From the NCBI GenBank assembly GCA_020216965.1, contig JAIWOJ010000068.1, positions 1 through 8,385 on the forward strand: a stretch of DNA of 8,385 nucleotides, read 5' to 3'. Below, one piece after another: positions 1 through 6,746 of this stretch. The translations under genes were made by a program, and so were the position numbers. This DNA is from Prosthecobacter sp. Lineage in GTDB: Bacteria > Verrucomicrobiota > Verrucomicrobiia > Verrucomicrobiales > Verrucomicrobiaceae. Positions within the stretch are counted from its first letter, which is position 1; every line of letters starts with the position of its first letter. Below the pieces are notes generated by a model. The model was not told where the DNA came from. It was given only the letters and a program-made list of their open reading frames with translations, and ran no database searches.

Positions 1-54
1 GGGGGGGGGGGGGGGGGAGGGGGGCGGGGAAACTGCCTTGGCGGGGGCAGGGGG
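1..54 (+). repeat. G-rich low-complexity tract at the window edge
   Basis: Runs of G17, G6, G4, G5 and G5 occur within 54 bases of the plus strand. In the dnaX frame on the other strand they encode a Pro/Ala tail. The tract could fold as a G-quadruplex, and the G17 run at position 1 may be a sequence or assembly end effect. Confidence 0.6.
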
Positions 55-1719
55 CTTGGCCGCAGGCATGTCTAGGAGATCAAAGCCCATCTCACTGGCT
101 AAGGGGGGGGCCAAGCTGGCATCAATCACGAGCTCAAGCCGAAGAGGGCTGCCTGCGATCTCGGAGGCCACGGCCTCGAGAAATTTTTTCTGATTCTCAC
201 GGTTCAGGCTGTCCCGAGCGTGGTTTTCGGTGGTGGGAAAGCCGATTTTCAGAACTCCGCGTGTGCAGGAGAGGGCAGTGCCGACTTTGAGCCAGTCCAC
301 GATCAAGGCGCGGCGTTGCTGCACGGCCTCAATGTAGTCTGGCCAGAATTGTGTGAGATTGAGATCAACCTCTGCCTCAGGTGCCACGGGGGCTGCTTCC
401 CTAGGGACCGTGGCGGTCGGGACTGACGGGGTGGGCGGCGCGGGCTCTGGTGCGGTAGCAGCTTGGGGGGCGGGTTCCCGCAGCACGGCTGTGGTCGCGG
501 GGCTTGGCTGGGCGGGGGTGGCAGGGGCGGCGGCGCGCGCGCTGGTCACCTGGAGCGGGCGTGGGGTGACTTTGGGCAGGGGGCCGCCGGGGCCACTGTC
601 GAGCGCCTCGATGACATCGCTGAGGCTGACTTCATTGAGGTGCTGCACGGCCTGGATCACGCCTAGCTCTAGGTGCAGGCGCTTGTTGGTGGTCCAGCGC
701 ATTCGGGCATCCACTTCCGCGAGGCCGTCCACCACGCGCAGGAGCTGCTCCGTGGTGGCCATCTGGCACTGGGCGGCGACGCGCTCGGCGATCTCTGGGG
801 AAAGATCCTCGGCGCCTGTTTCTGGGTCAGCTTGGCTGACGAGGAGGGTGCGGAAGTGCTGGATGAGGTCCGCCAGGAGCTTGCTGAGGTCTTTGCCGGC
901 CTCACAGGTATCATGCACGAGCTGGAGGGCGCTGACGGTATCGCTTTCAAGAAGCTGCTGGGCGAGCTGCACCACGGTCTCCATGGCGGTAAAGCCAAAA
1001 ACATCCAGCACGTCTTGCTCGCGAATGGTATTGCCGCAGAAGGCGACGAGCTGATCTAGCATGGACTGCGCGTCCCTCATGCCACCGTCTGCGCCTTTGC
1101 CGATGGCAAAGGCGGCCTTTTCATCCAGGTCCACGCCTTCCTGGCTGGCGATGTGGAGCAGGTGCTTGGCGATGATGCCCAGGGGGATGCGGCGGAGGTC
1201 AAAGCGCTGACAACGGCTGATGATGGTGGGCAGGATCTTGTTTGCCTCGGTGGTGGCAAAGATGAATTTCACATGCGGCGGTGGCTCCTCCAGCGTCTTG
1301 AGCAGAGCGTTGAAGGCCTGCGTGGAGAGCATGTGGACCTCGTCGATGTAGTAGATCTTGTAGCGGCTTTTCGCGGGGGCGTATTTCACGCTTTCCCGTA
1401 GGTCGCGCACCTGTTCCACGCCGTTGTTGCTGGCACCGTCGATCTCCAGCACGTCCAGGCTGTTGCCCTCCGCGATCTCCCGGCAGATGGGGTCTTCGGG
1501 GTCAAAGTCGATGCTCGGCCCGTTCGGGCAGTTGAGGGCCTTGGCAAAGATGCGGGCGGTGGATGTTTTCCCCGTGCCGCGTGGGCCGACGAAGAGGTAG
1601 GCATGGGCTAGGCGATCTTGGGCGATGGCATTCCTGAGGGTGCGGATGACATGCTCTTGGCCGAGCACGTCGGCAAAGGTCTTGGGGCGGTATTTGCGGG
1701 CGAAAACCTGGTAACTCAC
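1..1719 (-). CDS. dnaX: DNA polymerase III subunit gamma/tau (clamp loader ATPase), 3' end off the window
   Basis: DnaX is the ATPase of the clamp loader that opens and places the sliding clamp on primed DNA; its C-terminal part binds the polymerase in tau-type products. 573 codons are open from the GTG at 1719 to the window edge with no stop. Visible motifs: Walker A GPRGTGKT (residues 45-52), Walker B YYIDEVH (123-129), sensor-like ATTE (155-158) and arginine-finger SRC (168-170), all in the usual DnaX register. Residues about 180-370 fit the helical lid and collar, about 375-450 form an Ala/Pro-rich linker, and 455-535 (from QFWPDY) resemble the C-terminal domain of non-enteric DnaX. A Pro/Ala tail then runs to the edge. 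The GTG start is supported because an in-frame TAA lies only nine bases further upstream (1729-1731) and the protein begins with the typical YQVFARKYRP. No Shine-Dalgarno is visible. Zinc-site positions read C64, D73, D76, C79 instead of four cysteines. Assignment is secure; the extreme C-terminus depends on a C8 run. Confidence 0.95.
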   Translation of the reverse strand, partial: MSYQVFARKYRPKTFADVLGQEHVIRTLRNAIAQDRLAHAYLFVGPRGTGKTSTARIFAKALNCPNGPSIDFDPEDPICREIAEGNSLDVLEIDGASNNGVEQVRDLRESVKYAPAKSRYKIYYIDEVHMLSTQAFNALLKTLEEPPPHVKFIFATTEANKILPTIISRCQRFDLRRIPLGIIAKHLLHIASQEGVDLDEKAAFAIGKGADGGMRDAQSMLDQLVAFCGNTIREQDVLDVFGFTAMETVVQLAQQLLESDTVSALQLVHDTCEAGKDLSKLLADLIQHFRTLLVSQADPETGAEDLSPEIAERVAAQCQMATTEQLLRVVDGLAEVDARMRWTTNKRLHLELGVIQAVQHLNEVSLSDVIEALDSGPGGPLPKVTPRPLQVTSARAAAPATPAQPSPATTAVLREPAPQAATAPEPAPPTPSVPTATVPREAAPVAPEAEVDLNLTQFWPDYIEAVQQRRALIVDWLKVGTALSCTRGVLKIGFPTTENHARDSLNRENQKKFLEAVASEIAGSPLRLELVIDASLAPPLASEMGFDLLDMPAAKPPAPAKAVSPPPSPPPPP

Positions 1720-1777
1720 GCGGCGAGATTAGGCCGCGTTTGCCTGCCTGCAATGGGCCATTCGAGGCACAAAAAAA

Positions 1778-2947
1778 TCACCAAGAAGCGATGACCTCGT
1801 AGGCGTAGCCGGTGAGGTATTCCGTTTCCGGGATGGTGGCGAGGATGGGGTGGTCTGGGCGCTGGCTAAAGGTGGTCACCCGGCGCAGGGTCCTGCGCGC
1901 ATCCACCGCTGCGTCCACGATGCTGGCATGAAATTCACCCCGGCTGACGTGGTGGCTGCAACTGAAGGTGGCCAGGATGCCACCGGGCTGGAGCATTTTG
2001 AGCGCCCGGAGGTGGATTTCCTTGTAGCCGCGCATGGCGTCCTTCACGGAGGACTTTGTTTTGGTAAAGGACGGGGGGTCGAGGATGATGAGATCGTAGG
2101 TCACCCCGGCGGATTCCTGCTGCTTGAGGTAATCAAAGCAGTTTGCCGCGAGGAAACGCACCCGAGCCCCGGAGATGGCGGCGTTTTTCTCTGCCGTGGC
2201 AATGGCGGCCTCGCTGACATCAACGGCCGTCACCTCGGACGCGCCTGCTAGTGCGCTGGCCTGGGCAAAGCCGCCCTGGTTGGTAAAGCAGTCCAGCACC
2301 CGCCGTCCGCGTGCCAGGGCGGCGACGTGCTGGTAATTGTCCAGTTGATCCAGGTAGAGGCCGGTTTTTTGGCCCTCCAGCAGGTCAGCATGAAAGGCGC
2401 TACCGCGGTGCTGCACGAGAAAGGGCTCAGGCAGCTCGCCCCAGACTAGCCCTTTGATTTGCTCCAGCCCCTCGGCCTTGCGCACATTGCCCTCATTGCG
2501 CTGGAGGATGCCACGCGGGGCCAGCACCTGCACCAGCGCTTGGATGATGAGCTCCTGCCGCTGTGCCATGGCAAGCGTCAGGGTTTGCAGCACGAGGTAG
2601 TCTCCGTAGCGGTCCACGATCACGCCAGGAAGCCCGTCGGACTCGCTCCAGACTAGGCGGCAGAGCTGCGTATCCACTCCAGCGGCCTCGCGCGCCCGTA
2701 GAGCGCGCTCTACCCTGCGGGTGAAAAAATCCACGTCCAGATCCTGCCGCCGGTAGGAGAAAAGGCGGGCGCTGATCTGGGAGCGGGGATTGTAGATGGC
2801 GCTGCCCAGGGGCTTGCCACGCACGTCCTGGAGCTGCACCACATCCCCCGGCTGTGGGTCGCCATGGCGGGCCTTGATCTCCGTGGCATAGACCCAGACA
2901 TGACCGTGAAAAAGTCGAGCGCGTGGCAGGATGGAGAGGGTGGGCAT
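1778..2947 (-). CDS. rlmI: RlmI-type 23S rRNA (cytosine-C5) methyltransferase
   Basis: A 389-residue class I SAM-dependent methyltransferase of the RlmI/YccW family (COG1092), which in E. coli makes m5C1962 in 23S rRNA; E. coli RlmI is of similar length (about 396). An N-terminal PUA-like RNA-binding domain (about 1-70) starts almost at the ATG with LPRARLFHGHVWVYATEI. The family signature GQKTGLYLDQ is at 192-201, SAM-binding motif I VLDCFTNQGG at 217-226, an acidic ribose-binding residue in TAVDVS at 240-245, motif IV LDPPSF at 289-294, a cysteine in TFSCSHH (C330) that is the candidate nucleophile, and a C-terminal RPDHPILATIPETEYLTGY block at 363-381. The gene lies 60 bases after the prenyltransferase-like gene and 58 before dnaX, so co-transcription is plausible. 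The ATG at 2947 has only a weak GGG four to six bases upstream. The exact target base is inferred from the family; related members could act on another rRNA position. Confidence 0.9.
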   Translation of the reverse strand: MPTLSILPRARLFHGHVWVYATEIKARHGDPQPGDVVQLQDVRGKPLGSAIYNPRSQISARLFSYRRQDLDVDFFTRRVERALRAREAAGVDTQLCRLVWSESDGLPGVIVDRYGDYLVLQTLTLAMAQRQELIIQALVQVLAPRGILQRNEGNVRKAEGLEQIKGLVWGELPEPFLVQHRGSAFHADLLEGQKTGLYLDQLDNYQHVAALARGRRVLDCFTNQGGFAQASALAGASEVTAVDVSEAAIATAEKNAAISGARVRFLAANCFDYLKQQESAGVTYDLIILDPPSFTKTKSSVKDAMRGYKEIHLRALKMLQPGGILATFSCSHHVSRGEFHASIVDAAVDARRTLRRVTTFSQRPDHPILATIPETEYLTGYAYEVIASW

Positions 2948-3007
2948 CAGCCCTATGCCTAGCGCCCGAAGTCGGGCAGGGCAAGGGCACAGGCGGATTC
3001 CCGCCAG

Positions 3008-3892
3008 CTACAGAGCCAGATGCCCCAGGGCCAAGAGGCCGTAGTAGGTGTATTCGGGGTCCAGGGTATCGTCCGTCCAGTTGCCATGAAAGCCCCCGGC
3101 GGCGCTCCAGAGGCTATCGATGAAATCCAGGCAGGGCTCACGCACCCGGGCGATGGCCTCTGCCTGATTGGACAGGGCGTGCAGGGCCACGGCGGTCGAG
3201 AGCAGGTCGGGCAGGGGAGCGCCCGGCACGGCCAGGAAGCCGCCATCGGGCAGGCACTGGCGCAGCAGCCAGTCCACGGCGGCAGGGGGCGCGGGCAGTT
3301 GCATGTTGCGATAGAGCGCCAGCATGGCGGAGGTGGCCGTGGTGGAGCCCAGGGGCAGGCCGGGCTCATTGGACCATGCGCCGTCTGGCGTCTCCAGGCT
3401 ATCCATGCAGCGGGCGATGCTCAGCGGATCAGGCGGCAGCAGGCCCAGATCTTGGTAGGCACCAAAAGCGATCAGGCAGCCATAAGCACTGCCGGTGCGG
3501 CGGCCAGCGGCCTGATGGTAGCCGCCATCGGGCGTGCGCCAGGCTTCCAGGCGTGCGGCTAGGTTTTGCTTTTGTTCGGGCGAAAGGCCCCCCCCTAGGC
3601 TGGCCCAGCAGCGGGCTAGGCAGGAGAGGTGGACAAAATCCAGCCCCGCACCGTCCCCGTAGGTGGTCAGCCACTGCCGCAGCGGCCCGGCGGGCACTTC
3701 TTTTTGCAGGGCCATCAGCCCCTCGATGCCAAACACGGTGTAGTAAAGGTCTGGCCGGTCCGCACGGTCGAGAAATCCCGCGCCGCCTGGGGCCAGGCGA
3801 GACGTTAAAAACGCTGCCACCAGCTCTGCCGAATCCCCGAGAAGTTTCGGGGCGACACGGGCAACTTGCAGCATTTCAAGGCGGAAGGACAT
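3008..3892 (-). CDS. prenyltransferase/squalene-oxidase-repeat protein (alpha-alpha barrel), function unknown
   Basis: A 294-residue protein built from the repeats of protein-prenyltransferase beta subunits and terpene cyclases: glycine-aromatic turns at GGAGF (36-40), DGGYH (122-126), DGAWS (170-174), DGGFL (216-220) and GGFHG (266-270), each followed by a helix pair ending in AL.AL-like residues. DLYYTVFGIEGL (48-59) and DPEYTYYGLLALG (278-290) resemble the RDFYHTCYCLSGL segment of farnesyltransferase beta, but the zinc-binding histidine is not conserved and no Asp-x-Cys zinc pair is visible. No DxDD class II cyclase motif is present either. There is no signal peptide or transmembrane segment, so it is probably cytoplasmic. 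The start is fixed: an in-frame TGA lies nine bases upstream of the ATG (3902-3904). It sits between the E2 gene and rlmI in the same direction. Fold assignment is good; substrate and activity are unknown, and it may be a non-catalytic scaffold. Confidence 0.75.
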   Translation of the reverse strand: MSFRLEMLQVARVAPKLLGDSAELVAAFLTSRLAPGGAGFLDRADRPDLYYTVFGIEGLMALQKEVPAGPLRQWLTTYGDGAGLDFVHLSCLARCWASLGGGLSPEQKQNLAARLEAWRTPDGGYHQAAGRRTGSAYGCLIAFGAYQDLGLLPPDPLSIARCMDSLETPDGAWSNEPGLPLGSTTATSAMLALYRNMQLPAPPAAVDWLLRQCLPDGGFLAVPGAPLPDLLSTAVALHALSNQAEAIARVREPCLDFIDSLWSAAGGFHGNWTDDTLDPEYTYYGLLALGHLAL

Positions 3893-4004
3893 GGCGGTGA
3901 ATCAGGGGTGTTTCCGACGATCAAGTCGATGGTGTGGATCAAGGGTCGGCCTCTGACAAATACGGCCAAGCCACTGCCATGGGAGGCGTGCGGCAGGCGG
4001 CAGG

Positions 4005-5237
4005 TCAGAGCTTCTCGGGCTCCTGGAGCAGCTTTGCCACGCGCGCCAGCAGCCTGCCGGCCGCGCCGCCATCGCACACGCGGTGGTCAAAGCTGAGGGT
4101 GATCTCCGCCTCTACCACGGGGATGAATTGGTTCACCTCATCGCTCCAGCGCGGCACCTTGCTGCCCGCGCCCAGGCCGAGGATGAGGTTTTGCTCCGGC
4201 AGGGGAATCGGGGTGGCCCAGACGATGCCGAAGGTGCCAAAGTTCGTCACCGTGGCGATGCCAGGGCGGTTCATGTCATGGGGCAGGCGGCGGGCGCGGG
4301 CCTGTTCCACGAGCTTGTTGTAGGTGGGCACCAGCTTCACCAGCGGCGTCTTGTCCACCTCCCGCAGCACGGGCACGAAGACGCCATCTTCCACCTCCAC
4401 GGCAAAGCCGATGTCAATCGCACGCGGGTGGACGATGCGGTTGCCGATGAGGCGACCTGCCACGGCGGTGTTTTCTGCCAAGGCGATGGCGAGCGCACGG
4501 ATGGCGTAAAGGGCTGGGCCGGGTTTGGGATCGGCCTTGCGCCGGTGGGCCAGCATCGCGTCCAGCATCACGGGGCTGCCCACCGTGGCCAGCGGGCGCG
4601 TCCAGCTCCGCCGCATGGAGTCCGCCACGGCAATGCGCATCGGCGAGGCGGGGGTCAGCTTGTGCTGCTCCAGGCTGCGTAGGAAGTTTTCAAAGTCCTC
4701 CACCGTCACCCGCCCGCCTGCGCCCGTGCCGGCGATGCCAGCGAGGTCAGAGGCGTTGAGCCCCAGCTCATTCATGCGCGCACGCATCCGGGGGGAGATG
4801 TAGCTGGCCCCGGTGGCCCCGGCAGGCACGGGCAGGCCGCCCACCACGGGCTCCACCTTGGGCTGGTAGCCGACGATGTTGTCCTCTTCGTTGAATTGGA
4901 AATGGAGAGACTCTGCGTTCGGCATGGTGACCGCGCCCTCTTGGTCCGTGGGCAAGTTCGGCCCCTCAATGAATCCAAGCGCCTGGGCGTCCTCCTCGCT
5001 GACCTCGAAGGCGGCAAGCTGGCTGCCCACGGCGTAGCTGGTGTTCACGCTGCCCAGGATCTGCTCCACCCGTCCCGCACAGGGGCTGCCGACGGTCATG
5101 GTGGCCTTGTTGGTCTCGACCTCAAAGATGTCCGCCCCAGCCTCAATCTGGGCTCCAGGCTCGACCAGGATTTTGACAAGCGTGGCCTCGGCGATGGATT
5201 CGCCAAGCTGGGGCATGAGGATCGGGATCGTGGGCAT
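4005..5237 (-). CDS. dihydrolipoamide acyltransferase, E2 component of a 2-oxoacid dehydrogenase complex
   Basis: A 410-residue E2 enzyme that transfers an acyl group from the lipoyl arm to CoA and forms the complex core, in the cytoplasm. Domains in order: one lipoyl domain (1-80), with the lipoylated lysine K44 in EVETNKA (the common motif is ETDKA); an acidic/Pro-rich linker (about 81-143) containing an unusual segment HFQFNEEDNIVGYQPKVE; a peripheral subunit-binding domain (145-186, SYISPRMRARMNELGL to VEDFENFL); and the catalytic acetyltransferase domain (about 190-410) ending with DHRVCDG, giving catalytic H385 and D389. I chose the ATG at 5237 because the lipoyl fold begins directly with PTIPILMPQLGES; a longer reading from a TTG at 5306 adds 23 residues without domain character. 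No Shine-Dalgarno is seen. E1 and E3 genes are not adjacent: the upstream neighbour is divergent gltX and the downstream one the prenyltransferase-like gene. Pyruvate is the likely substrate, but 2-oxoglutarate or branched-chain acids cannot be excluded. Confidence 0.9.
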   Translation of the reverse strand: MPTIPILMPQLGESIAEATLVKILVEPGAQIEAGADIFEVETNKATMTVGSPCAGRVEQILGSVNTSYAVGSQLAAFEVSEEDAQALGFIEGPNLPTDQEGAVTMPNAESLHFQFNEEDNIVGYQPKVEPVVGGLPVPAGATGASYISPRMRARMNELGLNASDLAGIAGTGAGGRVTVEDFENFLRSLEQHKLTPASPMRIAVADSMRRSWTRPLATVGSPVMLDAMLAHRRKADPKPGPALYAIRALAIALAENTAVAGRLIGNRIVHPRAIDIGFAVEVEDGVFVPVLREVDKTPLVKLVPTYNKLVEQARARRLPHDMNRPGIATVTNFGTFGIVWATPIPLPEQNLILGLGAGSKVPRWSDEVNQFIPVVEAEITLSFDHRVCDGGAAGRLLARVAKLLQEPEKL

Positions 5238-5406
5238 CGTTGGCAGTGGGCTGGGATCAGGCGCTAGAACCACCCATGATGTGCCGGTTTCCCCCGGAGC
5301 CGTCAAGATGGCGTGCTGGCCTTTTCAGCCATTGGCTTTTTGAAAAAGCCCTCTACCCTCCGCGCCCCCGCAGCCCTGGTGTTGCGATTTCCTTTTTCCA
5401 CCTTCC
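5238..5406. other. divergent intergenic region between the E2 gene and gltX
   Basis: This 169-base spacer must hold promoters for both directions, as the E2 gene leaves leftwards and gltX rightwards. A possible leftward promoter is TTGACG (minus strand, 5306-5301) with CATCAT (5281-5276), but the 19-base spacing and the poor -10 match make it weak. For gltX, TTGGCT (5332-5337) followed after 16 bases by TACCCT is similarly weak. A palindrome at 5334-5350 lies between the two. Neither start codon has a Shine-Dalgarno; gltX is preceded by a pyrimidine-rich stretch. No small gene is convincing here. Confidence 0.5.
5334..5350. promoter_or_regulatory. 17-base perfect palindrome in the divergent spacer
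   Basis: GGCTTTTTGAAAAAGCC is an exact inverted repeat about a central G, lying 56 bases before gltX and 96 before the E2 start. The symmetry suits a dimeric repressor operator shared by the two genes. As RNA it could only form a short GC-capped A/U hairpin, so an intrinsic terminator is unlikely. It also overlaps the weak candidate gltX promoter. The symmetry is seen directly; a regulatory role is inference. Confidence 0.3.
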
Positions 5407-6741
5407 ATGACTCCTCGCGTCCGTTTTGCCCCTTCGCCCACGGGTGACCTCCATGTCGGCGGTGCCCGCACTGCCCTTTTTAACTGGCTCTTTGCCCGCA
5501 AGACAGGCGGCACCTTCATCCTCCGCGTGGAGGACACCGATGGCGCGCGCAATACGGAGGAGGCCCAGCGCGGCATCGTGCGGGGGCTCCGCTGGCTCGG
5601 CCTAGACTGGGATGAGGGGCCGGAGGTCGGCGGCCCGCACGGCCCGTATTTTCAAAGCCAGCGCAAGGACATCTACGATGCCTATTTGGCCAAATTGGAG
5701 GCAGCCGGGCGTGTCTATACGGAGGAAAACGGGGCCGTGAGGTTCAAGTTCAGCCGCACGGCCATCACCGTGCATGACCTTGTCTGCGGGGATGTGACCT
5801 TTGCCCCCACCGAAGAGCCAGACATGACCGTGCGCCGCCCAGACGGCAGCTACATTTTCCACTTTGTGAACGTGGTGGATGACATCGAGATGCGCATGAC
5901 CCACGTCTTCCGTGGCGAGGACCATCTCTCCAACACCTGGAAGCACATTGACCTCTTCCATGCCCTGGGAGCCACGCCGCCCACCTACGCGCACATCCCG
6001 CTCATTTTGAACCCCGACGGCTCCAAGATGAGCAAGCGTGATGCAGGCAGCGCCATCGAGCACAGCTACATCCACGAGGGCTTCCTGCCGGATGCCGTTT
6101 TCAATTATCTAGCCATGCTCGGCTGGACGCCGCGGGCGGAAAAAGAAGTGCTCTCCCGCGAGGAGCTGGTGCGTCTCTTTGATCTGGCGGAAATCCACAG
6201 CGCCAATGCGCGCTTTGACATGCAAAAGTGCCAGTGGTTTAACGCCCAATTCCTCCGCGCGCTCAGCCCGGAGGCCCTGCTGGCGGCTGTGCGTCCATTC
6301 CTGGATAATGCAGGGATCACCATCGCGGATGAGGCCATGGCGGCGGCCGTCGTTTTCAGCGTGAAGGAAAAGGTCAGCCTGCTCAAAGAGATCCCCGCCT
6401 GGGTGCATTACTTTTTCCGGGAGGACTATCCTTTCGAGGCCGATGTGGCCGCCAAGCTGAAGGCAAAACCGGAAAATGCCGCCCTGCTGGCAGCCGCCTC
6501 CGCCGCTTTCGCCGCCCAAGCTTCCTGGACGGAGGAAACCGTCCATGCCGCCATTGAGGCCGCTGCCAAGGAAGCAGGTGTGAAAACGGGCGCGCTCATG
6601 CCGCTGCTGCGCGCTGCCCTCAGCGGCCAGTCGCGCGGCCCAGGTGTGAGCACCATCGCCCACCTCGTCGGCCAGGCATCCTGCCAGCGGCGCATTCAGC
6701 GCGCGCTGGACGCCATGGCGGCAGAATCACCTGCCGCCTGA
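5407..6741 (+). CDS. gltX: glutamyl-tRNA synthetase, compact form
   Basis: Charges tRNA(Glu) with glutamate (class I aminoacyl-tRNA synthetase, cytoplasmic). The protein is 444 residues; bacterial GluRS are usually about 465-500. The N-terminal Rossmann domain opens with RFAPSPTGDLHVGGARTAL, in which HVGG (16-19) is the HIGH motif. Further landmarks are ILRVEDTD, LGLDWDEGPEVGGPHGPYFQS, NVVDDIEMRMTHVFRGEDHLSNT and the KMSKR loop at 207-211. A helical anticodon-binding domain fills about 290-440 and includes LMPLLRAALSG. The shortness comes mainly from a gap after AGRVY (100-104): only TEENGA separates it from VRFKF, where other GluRS carry a segment of roughly 35-45 residues (CxC-type zinc site in E. 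coli). Full-length anticodon domain argues against GluQ-RS. The ATG start fits the family N-terminus. It is divergent from the E2 gene and ends five bases from the convergent cytochrome gene's stop. Confidence 0.95.
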   Translation: MTPRVRFAPSPTGDLHVGGARTALFNWLFARKTGGTFILRVEDTDGARNTEEAQRGIVRGLRWLGLDWDEGPEVGGPHGPYFQSQRKDIYDAYLAKLEAAGRVYTEENGAVRFKFSRTAITVHDLVCGDVTFAPTEEPDMTVRRPDGSYIFHFVNVVDDIEMRMTHVFRGEDHLSNTWKHIDLFHALGATPPTYAHIPLILNPDGSKMSKRDAGSAIEHSYIHEGFLPDAVFNYLAMLGWTPRAEKEVLSREELVRLFDLAEIHSANARFDMQKCQWFNAQFLRALSPEALLAAVRPFLDNAGITIADEAMAAAVVFSVKEKVSLLKEIPAWVHYFFREDYPFEADVAAKLKAKPENAALLAAASAAFAAQASWTEETVHAAIEAAAKEAGVKTGALMPLLRAALSGQSRGPGVSTIAHLVGQASCQRRIQRALDAMAAESPAA

Positions 6742-6746
6742 GCACC

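Noticed and set aside
459..480. Possible frameshift in dnaX at the C6 run in the Pro-rich linker
   Set aside because: Careful reading shows the frame is continuous through CGG GAA CCC GCC CCC CAA GCT; the apparent shift came from miscounting the run.
353..1054. Long plus-strand open frame opposite dnaX
   Set aside because: It is antisense to a clearly conserved DnaX frame, is Ser/Arg/Ala-rich as expected of a GC-rich shadow, and shows no domain.
1772..1778. T7 tract on the minus strand right after the rlmI stop as a terminator
   Set aside because: The nearest inverted repeat (about 1795-1819) is imperfect and separated from the T-run, so a classical intrinsic terminator is not formed.
2964..2977. 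GCCCGAAGTCGGGC hairpin between the prenyltransferase-like gene and rlmI
   Set aside because: The stem is short, no T-tract follows in the transcribed direction, and it lies just before the next start; not supportable as a terminator.
2948..3010. Prenyltransferase-like and rlmI genes share one frame, separated by a TAG and 20 sense codons; possible read-through fusion
   Set aside because: A one-in-three coincidence. The spacer has no domain character and both proteins are complete at their ends.
3090..3128. NWTDDTLD in the prenyltransferase-like protein as a DxDD terpene-cyclase motif
   Set aside because: The first Asp of DxDD is a Trp here and the position at the protein's C-terminal end does not fit class II cyclases.
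4083..4682. 199-codon plus-strand open frame opposite the E2 gene
   Set aside because: The minus-strand E2 frame carries conserved catalytic motifs; the plus frame has none and is a composition shadow.
5238..5306. Longer E2 start from TTG at 5306
   Set aside because: The extra 23 residues have no conservation, the lipoyl domain begins at the ATG at 5237, and TTG is an uncommon start.
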